The notes beneath the pieces are model-generated. The model ran no database searches and was not told the DNA's origin. It was given only the letters and a program-made list of their open reading frames with translations. A stretch of 64,000 nt of DNA from DAHUYF01 sp035945115 (GTDB lineage Bacteria > Pseudomonadota > Alphaproteobacteria > ATCC43930 > CGMCC-115725), in NCBI GenBank assembly GCA_035945115.1, contig DASZAN010000024.1, positions 1-64,000 on the forward strand, written 5' to 3'. Positions 33,914-42,001 of the stretch are shown piece after piece. Each line of letters begins with the position of its first letter. The stretch's first letter is position 1. The position numbers and the translations under genes were made by a program.

Positions 33914-34375
33914 ATGCGCCGTTTTGCCGACGTCGAGGAGCTCAAGCGTGCAGCGGGCGAGGTGCTGGGCGAGAGCGACTGGCTTGTCGTCAGCCAAGAC
34001 ATGATCGACCGCTTCGCCGAGGCGACGGGCGACTACCAATGGATTCACGTCGATCGCGAGAAGGCGCGGCGCTCGCCCTTCGGCACGACCATCGCGCATG
34101 GCTTCCTGACGCTCTCGCTCATTCCGCGTCTCCTCGATCAGGTCTATGCGGTCGATCGGGTCGCGGCGCGCCTTAACTACGGGTGCAACAAGGTTCGCTT
34201 CACGCAGCCCGTGCCGAGCGGCAGCCGCATTCGCGCGCGCATCAAGCTCGTCGAGGTCGAGGAGACGGCGAAAGGCGTGCGCATCACCTCCGAAGCGACG
34301 GTATTGGTTGAAGGAACGGAGCGGCCGGCCTGCATCGCCGAGCTGGTCGCCGTCGTCATTCCCGAGAGCGTGTGA
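33914..34375 (+). CDS. MaoC family dehydratase
   Basis: A 153-residue hot-dog protein. The hydratase motif DYQWIHVDREKARRSPFGTT, followed by IAHGFLTLSL, carries the catalytic Asp and His of (R)-specific enoyl-CoA hydratases. Start ATG 33914 is the first in frame with the conserved domain. It is divergent from the thiolase and close (25 bases, convergent) to the ABC permease gene. It probably hydrates enoyl-CoA in fatty acid or polyhydroxyalkanoate metabolism. Confidence 0.88.
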   Translation: MRRFADVEELKRAAGEVLGESDWLVVSQDMIDRFAEATGDYQWIHVDREKARRSPFGTTIAHGFLTLSLIPRLLDQVYAVDRVAARLNYGCNKVRFTQPVPSGSRIRARIKLVEVEETAKGVRITSEATVLVEGTERPACIAELVAVVIPESV

Positions 34376-34400
34376 CGCGGGGGCAGTTCCCCGCTGGCAA

Positions 34401-35201
34401 TCATTCCTCGCGCGACAACGCGCTTTCGTGCCAATGGCCAATGAGCCGTCGCGAGGCCCAGCTCAAGATCGCGAAGATCGCCACGCCGGTTCCGGCGAGC
34501 AGCAGCAGAGCCGCGAATTGGCGGGCAAATTCCAGGCGATACCCGGCTTCGAGAATGCGTGAGGCGAGGCCCGTGTCGGTTCCGCCGGTCCCGGCGACGA
34601 ACTCCGCGACGACTGCGCCGATGAGCGCGAGCCCGCCGCTGATGCGCACGCCCGAGAGGAAATAGGGGAGCGCCGACGGGATCTGCAGGTGCCGCAGCAT
34701 CTGCCAGCGCGAGGCGTCGTATAGGCGGAAAAGATCGACGAGATTGCGGTCGGCGCTCTTCAATCCGAGCGTCGTATTGGCAACGACGGGAAAGAAGGCG
34801 ACAATCCAGGCGCAGACGAGCAGTGAAAGGAAGACGTCGTCCTTCAGCCAAATGATGATGAGCGGTGCGATGGCGACGATTGGCGTCACCTGGAGGACCA
34901 CCGCATAAGGAAAGAGACTGATTTCGAGGAGCCGCGACTGGGCGAAGAGGACGGCGATCGCGCCGCCGACGATGACGGCTGCCGCGAGTGCCGCGACGGT
35001 GATGCGCAGCGTCACCGCGAGCGAAGCGAGGAGGCTCGGCCCGTCATGCCAGAGCGTCGCGCCGACGAGCAGTGGTCCCGGCAGCACATAGGGCGGAATT
35101 CCCTCGAGCCACACGATCGCCTGCCATCCCGCAATCACCAGCATGCCGACCAAGAGCGGCGCGACAATTCGGATCAGGCGTTCGGCACGCGCGGGCGTCA
35201 C
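34401..35201 (-). CDS. ABC transporter permease, nitrate/sulfonate/taurine/HMP type
   Basis: A 266-residue inner membrane protein of the SsuC/TauC/ThiX family with about six helices. The segment DRNLVDLFRLYDASRWQMLR is the EAA loop that docks on the ATPase, and LPYFLSGVRISGGLALIGAV is characteristic. The GTG start at 35201 overlaps the TGA stop of the ATPase gene (GTGA), so the two are coupled. It ends an operon of binding protein, ATPase and permease. Confidence 0.88.
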   Translation of the reverse strand: MTPARAERLIRIVAPLLVGMLVIAGWQAIVWLEGIPPYVLPGPLLVGATLWHDGPSLLASLAVTLRITVAALAAAVIVGGAIAVLFAQSRLLEISLFPYAVVLQVTPIVAIAPLIIIWLKDDVFLSLLVCAWIVAFFPVVANTTLGLKSADRNLVDLFRLYDASRWQMLRHLQIPSALPYFLSGVRISGGLALIGAVVAEFVAGTGGTDTGLASRILEAGYRLEFARQFAALLLLAGTGVAIFAILSWASRRLIGHWHESALSREE

Positions 35202-35956
35202 GGCGGCTGATCCAAGAGACCGGAGATGCGCCGACACTCGGCGGCGTATTCCGGCGAGGTGCGCAGATCGCGCAGCCTCGGATAGGGGAGATCGATCGCG
35301 CAATCGGCGACGATGCGGCCGGGCCGCGGCGTCATCACCACGAGGCGGTTGGAGAGGAATACCGCCTCGAAGACGCTATGGGTGACGAACACGACCGTGC
35401 ACCGGCGCTCATGCCAGAGCGTCAGAAGATCCTCGTTGAGCCGGAAGCGGGTGAATTCGTCTAGCGCGGCGAAGGGCTCGTCGAGCAGCAGGAGCTCGGG
35501 ATCGGTGACGAGAGCACGGGCAATGGAAACGCGCATGCGCATGCCGCCCGATAACTGGCGCGGATAAGCATCGGCGAAGCCGTCGAGCCCCACGGAATCG
35601 AGCGCCGCCGACACCCGCGGACCTGCGGAGCGCCGAGCTTCGCCCGCGAGCCGGAGCGGCAGATAGACGTTGCTCCATGCCGTCGCCCACGGCATCAAGG
35701 TCGGGTCCTGAAACACGAAACCCACCCGCCGCAAGAGATCGTCGCGATGGACGATGCGGCCCGAGGACGGCTCGATGAGCCCGGCGAGGATGCGCAACAA
35801 CGTGCTCTTGCCGCATCCCGATGGACCGAGCAGGGTGAGGAAGTCACCTTTCGCCACGACGAGGTCGACGCCGGCGAGCGCTTCGACGCCATTCCGGAAG
35901 CTCTTGCCGATCCCGTGAAGCGCGATGACCGCTGCGTTTGCTTGCGCCGCCGCCAT
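35198..35956 (-). CDS. ABC transporter ATP-binding protein, nitrate/sulfonate/HMP type
   Basis: A 252-residue ATPase. Walker A is GPSGCGKST, the Q-loop is FQDPTLMPW, the signature is LSGGMRMR, Walker B is LLLLDEPFAALDE, and the switch is VTHSVFEAVFLSNR. The last two are typical of the SsuB/TauB/NrtD group. Start ATG 35956, 14 bases after the binding-protein stop. It powers import with the permease and binding protein. Confidence 0.92.
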   Translation of the reverse strand: MAAAQANAAVIALHGIGKSFRNGVEALAGVDLVVAKGDFLTLLGPSGCGKSTLLRILAGLIEPSSGRIVHRDDLLRRVGFVFQDPTLMPWATAWSNVYLPLRLAGEARRSAGPRVSAALDSVGLDGFADAYPRQLSGGMRMRVSIARALVTDPELLLLDEPFAALDEFTRFRLNEDLLTLWHERRCTVVFVTHSVFEAVFLSNRLVVMTPRPGRIVADCAIDLPYPRLRDLRTSPEYAAECRRISGLLDQPP

Positions 35957-35970
35957 GGCTCAAAAGAAAC

Positions 35971-36960
35971 CTACTTCTTCAGCGCCATACCGACGCGCTT
36001 ATTCACGAACTGCGTCGTATAGGCTTGCTCGTAATCCAGGTCTTTGGGATAGAGGCCCTGCCCGGCCATGACATTCAAGAAATCGCGCCAGCGCCCGTCG
36101 CTCATGGCGCCGATCCCGCCCGTCTCCGCTTCGCCACTGTCGACGATGCCGCGATCTTTGATCTTGGCGCGGGCGTAAGCGAGGACATCGTCGGTCATCT
36201 CCGGGTTGTCCTGTTTGATGAGCGCATTGGCCGGAGACGGATCGCCGTAGAGATAACTATACCAGCCTTCGATGCTGGCATCGACGAAACGTTGCACGAG
36301 ATCAGGCTTCTCCCCGACGAGCTTCCGCGATGTCTGGATGAGGGAGCCGTAGCTCGCATAACCGGCATCGGCGAGCAAAAACACCTTGGGCTCGACATGC
36401 TGCTTTTCGATGAGGAAGGGTTCGCTCGTCAAATAGCCCTGCTGCACCGCATTCTTGTCGACGAGGAACGGGGCGACATTGAAGGTGTAGGGACGGATCT
36501 GGTCGTCGCTGTAGCCGAACTTCGCTTTGAGAAAGAGCCACCAGCCCGCGCGCGTGTCCGTACTGATCATGATCGGCTTGCCTTTGAGCGCGGCGAGCGA
36601 GTCGTTGCCGACGCCGGCATGCGCGATCAGCACCGATGGGTCCTTTTGAAAGAGGGCGGCGACGGCCACCATCGGGATGTTCTCTTTGACATAGTTGAGC
36701 GATACGAAAGAATTGGGTGCCTCGTTGAAGTCGAGGCGGCCCGCAGCGAGAAGCTGGGCATGATTTACTTGCGGCCCCCCTTGACGCAGGGTCACGGCGA
36801 GGCCGTGCTTTTGATAAATCCCGGTGGCGATCGCTTGGTAATAGCCACCATGCTCGGCCTCGGCTTTCCAGTCCGTGCCAAACGTGACCTGGTCCGCGGC
36901 GCGCGCGAGTGGCACGGCGAGCATCGTCGCGCCCAGGAATAGGAATATGCGTCTTCGCAT
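35971..36960 (-). CDS. ABC transporter substrate-binding protein (NMT1/THI5-like)
   Basis: A 329-residue periplasmic protein. The N-terminus MRRRIFLFLGATMLAVPLARA is a signal peptide cut before Asp-Gln. The mature start VTFGTDWKAEAEHGGYYQAI and GGPQVNHAQLLAAGRLDF resemble NMT1/THI5-like proteins (ThiY), which bind pyrimidine precursors of thiamine; nitrate or sulfonate binding is also possible. The ATG at 36960 follows GAGGGGG. It is the first gene of the importer operon. Confidence 0.88.
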   Translation of the reverse strand: MRRRIFLFLGATMLAVPLARAADQVTFGTDWKAEAEHGGYYQAIATGIYQKHGLAVTLRQGGPQVNHAQLLAAGRLDFNEAPNSFVSLNYVKENIPMVAVAALFQKDPSVLIAHAGVGNDSLAALKGKPIMISTDTRAGWWLFLKAKFGYSDDQIRPYTFNVAPFLVDKNAVQQGYLTSEPFLIEKQHVEPKVFLLADAGYASYGSLIQTSRKLVGEKPDLVQRFVDASIEGWYSYLYGDPSPANALIKQDNPEMTDDVLAYARAKIKDRGIVDSGEAETGGIGAMSDGRWRDFLNVMAGQGLYPKDLDYEQAYTTQFVNKRVGMALKK

Positions 36961-37117
36961 CCTCGGCCCCCTCGTGAGCGATCGCTGACCCGTTCTAGCG
37001 CAGCACCCGCCGCCGCGGCCAGCGCCCCACGGCATCCTCCACCTGGTCGTTGAGGCTTGCCGTTCCCGTCGCACGGCTCTACGTTGCCGCCCGACCTCAA
37101 CCCGGAGCCGCGTGTCC

Positions 37118-37534
37118 ATGGGATTGCGCCGGCTGAAACGAAGCGCCTTTGCCGGCTGGCTCGCCGTCATCGCGCTCTCGATTCAGGCGCTCATCCCGGC
37201 GCTTCTTGCGGCGGAGATTAGCGTCGCCGACACCGGGTCGGGCGGACCCTTCACCCTCTGCGCCTATGGCCACCTTCATGTGGCGACGCATCACCATGAG
37301 GGGTCCGGAGCGCCGCATGATTCGCATGAGGGCGACAATGATGAGGGCGAGGGGGGTGCCCTCTGCCCGATTTGTGTTGCGCTCTTGGCGAGCCCGGTCT
37401 TTACCGCGGCGCCAGCGGTTTTCCTCCCGCTGCCTGCCGCCCGGCCGGCCGAGGTCGTTGCCGCTTCCGACGCCTCGTTCGTCGTCGCTTCCTTCCAAGC
37501 GTCCTATCGCTCCCGCGCCCCGCCTGAAGGCTGA
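37118..37534 (+). CDS. DUF2946-like membrane-anchored protein of the copper cluster
   Basis: About 138 residues. An N-terminal hydrophobic helix (FAGWLAVIALSIQALIPALL) is followed by a His- and acid-rich stretch (HVATHHHEGSGAPHDSHEGD) and a CPICVALL motif. This pattern of Cys pair plus His-rich loop is typical of DUF2946 proteins found beside copper genes and suggests metal binding outside the membrane. Start ATG 37118; a GTG two codons earlier is possible. It is the first gene of a plus-strand run with copC, copD and a cytochrome. Confidence 0.75.
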   Translation: MGLRRLKRSAFAGWLAVIALSIQALIPALLAAEISVADTGSGGPFTLCAYGHLHVATHHHEGSGAPHDSHEGDNDEGEGGALCPICVALLASPVFTAAPAVFLPLPAARPAEVVAASDASFVVASFQASYRSRAPPEG

Positions 37535-37611
37535 TCCCTCGCGATTCTACGCGTGACCGGACGGCTTTTTGGCCGTCTGGCGCTTCGCCTTTTCATTCGG
37601 GGAGCTCAATC

Positions 37612-38520
37612 ATGAACCGCGTAATTTCCGGCATTGCCGCAGCGGCCGCAGCGGTGGTGCCGTGCGCCGACGTCATGGCTCATGGCTTTGCCGGCGATCG
37701 TTTCTTTCCCGCTACCATCCTCACCGACGACCCCTTCGTTGCCGACGAGGCGTCGCTGCCGACGCTCACGCGCGCACCGACGGCGGCCGACGGCACGCAG
37801 GAATACGATGTCGAGTTCGATCTCTCGAAACGCATTCTGCCGGATTTGGGCGTCACCTTCGCCGACCAGTGGAAGTACGTGCAGCCGCCCGGCGCGCCGC
37901 GGATCACCGGTTTCGATGCGCTGCGCACGGGGCTGCAGTATCAGCTCTTCATCAATCCGCGTCACGAGGCAATGGCCTTGGTCGGCCTCAGCGCGACCTG
38001 GGCGCATACCGGGCGCGTCCAGGCGCTGGCCTCGCCTGATTTCACGACGCTCACACCAACCTTCGATTGGGGCAAAGGCTTCGGCGACCTCCCCGACTCT
38101 CTTCCCTATCTTCGGCCGTTCGCGATCACCGGCAATCTCAGTGTAGATTTTCCGACCAAGGTCGAAAGCAACGGCGCGCCCAATTCCAACAACCTCAACT
38201 ACGGCTTTGCCATCGAGTACAGCCTCGAATATCTGCAGCACCACGTCCTCGATGTCGGCATTGGCCAGCCCTTTGATCACCTTATTCCCTTGGTCGAGGT
38301 GGCGCTGACGACGCCACTCAATCGCGGTCTCGGCGGCAACACCACCGGCACGGTCCAGCCGGGCTTCATCTGGTCCGGACAGTACTACCAGATCGGCGCC
38401 GAGATGATCCTGCCGATCAACAGCCTGAGCGGGCACGGCATCGGCGGCGTCGCGCAGTTCCACGTCTACCTCGACGATCTCTTCCCGAGAAGCATCGGGA
38501 AGCCACTATTCGGGTATTGA
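37612..38520 (+). CDS. Exported outer-membrane-like protein of the copper cluster
   Basis: A 302-residue protein with an N-terminal signal peptide (MNRVISGIAAAAAAVVPCA). The mature part has alternating beta-strand-like segments (YDVEFDLSKRILPDLGVTFA, LQYQLFINPRHEAMALVGLS, LNYGFAIEYSLEYLQHHVLD) and ends in an aromatic residue, like a beta-barrel. The ATG at 37612 follows GGGGAG. It lies 3 bases before copC, so it belongs to the same operon, but its role is not known. It may be a copper-related porin or a surface-exposed protein. Confidence 0.75.
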   Translation: MNRVISGIAAAAAAVVPCADVMAHGFAGDRFFPATILTDDPFVADEASLPTLTRAPTAADGTQEYDVEFDLSKRILPDLGVTFADQWKYVQPPGAPRITGFDALRTGLQYQLFINPRHEAMALVGLSATWAHTGRVQALASPDFTTLTPTFDWGKGFGDLPDSLPYLRPFAITGNLSVDFPTKVESNGAPNSNNLNYGFAIEYSLEYLQHHVLDVGIGQPFDHLIPLVEVALTTPLNRGLGGNTTGTVQPGFIWSGQYYQIGAEMILPINSLSGHGIGGVAQFHVYLDDLFPRSIGKPLFGY

Positions 38521-38523
38521 GCC

Positions 38524-38880
38524 ATGCGCAAACTCTTCCTGATCTCAGCATTCGCGGCATTGGCGACGTCGCTCGCGCACGCGCACGCCTTTCTCGATCA
38601 CGCAACCCCCGCGGTCGGGCGTACCGTCCCCACACCGCCCCCGGCCGTAACCATCTGGTTCACGCAGGAGCTCGAGCCGGCCTTCAGCTCGATCGAGGTG
38701 CAGGACCAATCGGGTGGGCGTGTCGACGCCGGCGACGCGCAAGTCGATCCAAAGGATGCGACCATCCTCCGCGTCTCGCTGAAGCCGCTGCCGCCCGGCA
38801 AGTACAGGGTGTTCTGGCGCGTCGTCTCAGTCGATACCCACCCCACCGAAGGAACCTTCACCTTCACGGTCGGAAGTTGA
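38524..38880 (+). CDS. copC: Copper resistance protein CopC
   Basis: A 118-residue periplasmic copper-binding protein. A signal peptide ends at AHA, leaving His-1 at the mature N-terminus (HAFLDHATPAVG), a ligand of the Cu(II) site, and a DTHPTEGTFTF motif carries another His. It forms an Ig-like beta-sandwich. Its TGA stop overlaps the copD ATG. It likely passes copper to CopD for import or storage. Confidence 0.92.
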   Translation: MRKLFLISAFAALATSLAHAHAFLDHATPAVGRTVPTPPPAVTIWFTQELEPAFSSIEVQDQSGGRVDAGDAQVDPKDATILRVSLKPLPPGKYRVFWRVVSVDTHPTEGTFTFTVGS

Positions 38881-39836
38881 TGGTCGCGATGCTTCTCACC
38901 GTATTACGCGCCCTGCACTACGGCGCGATGGTATCGCTCGTTGGGACCTTGTTGTTCGAGCTCTGCGTTGCCAGCCCGACATTGCGTCGGCTCGACGACG
39001 GCCGCACGCTCGGCTTCTGGCGGTGGTGCCGCCGGCTGACCTTGGCGAGCGCTGTTCTGGGCATCCTCTCGGGGCTGGTGTGGCTTTTCTTCGAAGCGAG
39101 CGCGATGAGTGGCAAGTCTATGGCGCTCGTGGTCGAGCAAGGCATCGTCCCCGTGGTGCTGAGCCGGACGCGGTTCGGTCACGACTGGCTGATCCGGGGA
39201 ATCCTGGCCATGCCGCTCATTGCCTGTCTTGTCGCTCGCTGGAGATGGGCGGCTTCGTCGAAGGTACTTGCGGGGACGGCGCTGACGCTCGCGGCGGCCG
39301 AACTCGTCGCCATCGCCGGAGCCGGTCACGCTGCAGCCGGGACGGGGTGGGCGGGAACTCTGCAGCTTCTCGCGGACGGCGTCCATTTGCTGGCAGCGGG
39401 TGCCTGGATCGGCGGTTTGCTGCCCTTCGCGTGGCTCTTTGCAACTGTGCGGCGCGCCGGCGGTCCACTCGCCGCCGACATCGCCTATGACAGCGCTACT
39501 CGGTTTTCGCGCATCGGTCTTCTCGCGGTGGCGACGCTGGTCATGACGGGTTCGGTCAATTCCATCTTCCTCGTCGGCAGCGTTCCTGCCCTGTTGGGAA
39601 CGGACTATGGCCATCTCCTTCTCGTGAAGCTGGCGCTTTTTCTGACCATGGTCGTGTTTGCCGCGATCAATCGACAGTGGTTGGTACCGCAATTGGCGCG
39701 CAGCGGCGCGTCCTCCCTCGGCGCGCAGCGGAATCTCGTGGCTCAGATCGAGCGGAACGCGCTGATCGAAGCTGGGCTCGGCCTCTTGGTGCTGGTGCTC
39801 GTGGGCGCGCTCGGCACGACACCGCCGGCCTTGCAT
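38880..39836 (+). CDS. copD: Copper resistance protein CopD, probably frameshifted at its 3' end
   Basis: Begins with ATG overlapping the copC stop (TGATG). It encodes a polytopic membrane protein with many helices and the CopD features LRALHYGAMVSLVG, HAAAGTGWAG, LLADGVHLLAAGAWIGGLLP and LVLVGALGTTPPALH. After LH (39831-39836) this frame runs on for 137 codons without homology. The frame one base later continues with QPQWPLPFRV, the sequence expected after GTTPPALH in CopD. So a one-base difference at about 39837 separates CopD from its C-terminal part and the cytochrome. This may be a sequencing error, a real mutation or a programmed shift. Confidence 0.8.
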
Positions 39837-40884
39837 GCAGCCGCAATGGCCGTTGCCGTTCCGGGTAAGTCTGGCCACACTGGCGGCCGACCCGGCGGCA
39901 CGCGCCGAAGCTCTCGCCGCCGGCGTCTTCGCGTTCGCGGGCATCGGTCTTTTCCTCTACGGTCTGAAGCGCGTGCATCAGCGTACGCTGCAGGTTCTCC
40001 TCGGCCTCTTCCTCGCGCTTGCCGTCGGCTGGTTGCCCGTTCGCTTCATGATTGTTCCGGCTTATCCAACGACGTTCTTTCGTTCGAACGTGCCTTTCTC
40101 GGCATCGTCGATCGCGCATGGCAGCGCGATCTATGCCGAACATTGCGCCCCCTGCCATGGTGTTTCCGGCAGGGGAGATGGCCCGCTCGCGGCTGGCACG
40201 CCGGTGCGACCTGCGGATCTCACGGCGGCGCACATTTTCGAGCATAGCGACGGTGATCTTTTCTGGTGGATCAGCAACGGGGTTTCGGCGGGCGGAATGC
40301 CGGGTTTTGCGCCTCAGCTTGACGAGCGAGAGCGCTGGGACGTCATCAATTTCATCCATGCCCGCGCCAGCGCCCGCCAAGCGGCGCTCGGATCGGCCGT
40401 GACATCCGCGCCGGCGCCGCTCGCGCCCGACTTTTCCTTCACTCGCAATCGGATCGATGAGACGCTTCGGCCCGCTCGAGAGCAGGGGCCGGTATTGCTT
40501 GTCTTCTACCGGCTCCCCGGCTCACGACCACGGCTTGACGAGCTTGCGGCAGCCGAGCGCGCGCTTGCAGCGTCAGGACTCTATTTAGCGGCTCTCGACG
40601 ACGATCGCGCCGGTCAAGACGTCGGTTCGAGCGGCGATCAACCCGACGTCGCCGTCGATGCCGACAAAGACGCAGCCGTGGCGTACGCGCTCTTCGCCGA
40701 CTCGAGCCGGTTCGACCACTGCGAGTTCCTGATCGATCGTGCCGGCTTCCTTCGTGCCCGCTGGTGCGCGGATTTACCGGGCGGGCTTGCCGATGCGCGC
40801 TCGCTCGCCGCCGCTGCCGAACAGGTCGCCGCCTTGCCGCTGGAAGCGCCGGTGCATCCCCATGCGCATGGTGGCACAAACTAG
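39835..40884 (+). CDS. Cytochrome c domain protein fused or linked to CopD
   Basis: Read from the ATG at 39835 this gives 349 residues: the missing CopD tail with two helices (LAAGVFAFAGIGLFLYGLKR, LQVLLGLFLALAVGWLPVRF), a periplasmic cytochrome c domain with CAPCH haem attachment and a downstream methionine (GGMPGFAP), and a C-terminal thioredoxin-like domain lacking a CxxC (VLLVFYRLPG). The end is His-rich (HPHAHGG). It probably belongs to one CopD-cytochrome polypeptide. Its role would be redox handling of copper in the periplasm. Confidence 0.8.
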   Translation: MQPQWPLPFRVSLATLAADPAARAEALAAGVFAFAGIGLFLYGLKRVHQRTLQVLLGLFLALAVGWLPVRFMIVPAYPTTFFRSNVPFSASSIAHGSAIYAEHCAPCHGVSGRGDGPLAAGTPVRPADLTAAHIFEHSDGDLFWWISNGVSAGGMPGFAPQLDERERWDVINFIHARASARQAALGSAVTSAPAPLAPDFSFTRNRIDETLRPAREQGPVLLVFYRLPGSRPRLDELAAAERALAASGLYLAALDDDRAGQDVGSSGDQPDVAVDADKDAAVAYALFADSSRFDHCEFLIDRAGFLRARWCADLPGGLADARSLAAAAEQVAALPLEAPVHPHAHGGTN

Positions 40885-40973
40885 CCCACGCCATCCGGGT
40901 AAGGGATGGTTAACGCCTCATCAATATGCTGTCGGGCCGCATGCTCTCGCCATTTCGCACCCTTGGCTGACAA

Positions 40974-41447
40974 ATGCCTTCACCGACCCCACCGCGGGAG
41001 ATGCGGCTCACCATGCGGATTCTCGGCCATTGGCGCGAGATCTGTGGCGACCGCGAATTTCCCATGCGCTCGGAGATCACGGCGGAGCGGCTGGGGGCGG
41101 ACTGGTCCCACTGTCTGCTGATCGCCGTCGACGCGGAGCCGGAGCGATCGAGTTTCTTATACGTGGGTCCGTCGCTGATGGTGCCGGACAGCCCCTCGCT
41201 CGTCGGCTCGCCGGTCGCGGCCTGCTCGCGGGAGAATATCCTTGGGCTCGCGACTGCTTATCTCGGCACCGTTCTCCAGCGGCGCGTTCCCGTCAGCATG
41301 AGCGGTGCCGGCGCTCATCTCGGCGCACCCATCCTCTATCGCAGCATCCTGCTGCCGCTCTCGAGTGATGGGCACCAAATCGACGGCCTGCTCGGTGCCG
41401 CCAACTTCCGTTACGTGCGCACCAGTGAAGAAGAGGATTCGGGCTAG
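40974..41447 (+). CDS. PAS-domain protein of the PAS_5 type
   Basis: About 157 residues resembling the single-domain PAS proteins common in alphaproteobacteria: WSHCLLIAVDA, a heavily hydrophobic core, and the late LGAPILYRSILLPLSSDG and LLGAANFR strands. There is no output domain. The start is uncertain (ATG 40974, 41001 or 41013), as none has a clear ribosome site. It may sense a ligand and act through a partner protein. Confidence 0.65.
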   Translation: MPSPTPPREMRLTMRILGHWREICGDREFPMRSEITAERLGADWSHCLLIAVDAEPERSSFLYVGPSLMVPDSPSLVGSPVAACSRENILGLATAYLGTVLQRRVPVSMSGAGAHLGAPILYRSILLPLSSDGHQIDGLLGAANFRYVRTSEEEDSG

Positions 41448-41465
41448 GACAGAGCTTCGAAAGCC

Positions 41466-41888
41466 ATGCCGAGCTACGAGATTCGCAAGTATACCGGCGG
41501 CCGTTGGATGCTCGACAGCATCTTCGACGACAAGGATGACGCCGTCGACGAAGCGAAGTCGCTGATGGAGCGGAGTCGCGGCCTCACGGCGATTCGCGTG
41601 GTGGCCGTCGCCAACGACGAGACCGGATTCAAGGAGTGGACCGTCTATAAGCAGTCGATCGTCGATGGCGAGAACGAGCAGGCAAATCAGCGCGCGTCGC
41701 AAGTGCGGCGCGAGGTCGAGGCGGCGCGGGCGCAGCGGAAGATCGATGCCCCGCCGAAAGCGAAGGCTGTTCCGAAGAAAAGACAGCGTTCGCCATGGCC
41801 CTCCTATGCCGGAATCGCCGCCCGCATACTCTTCGTGATCGCGGTCGGCGCGGGGGCACTCATTCTTCTTCATCGCCAGTTCCTCTGA
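41466..41888 (+). CDS. Conserved hypothetical protein with C-terminal membrane helix
   Basis: A 140-residue protein. The N-terminal YEIRKYTGGRWMLDSIFDDK and DAVDEAKSLMERSRGLTAIR define a small soluble domain found in many alphaproteobacteria. A Lys/Arg- and Ala-rich linker (about 75-110) leads to a membrane helix near the end (AARILFVIAVGAGALILL). This tail-anchored layout places the domain in the cytoplasm. Function unknown. It lies 18 bases after the PAS gene. Confidence 0.7.
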   Translation: MPSYEIRKYTGGRWMLDSIFDDKDDAVDEAKSLMERSRGLTAIRVVAVANDETGFKEWTVYKQSIVDGENEQANQRASQVRREVEAARAQRKIDAPPKAKAVPKKRQRSPWPSYAGIAARILFVIAVGAGALILLHRQFL

Positions 41889-42001
41889 TCGGAGCGGCGC
41901 GCCCTGCGCCGACTCAGCTTTTCACAGCCGTCTCGCGTGCGCCGCGCCGGTCGGCTATATCAATTGCGTGCCAAGGAGAAGCGAGCCCGAAGGGGGAGAT
42001 C

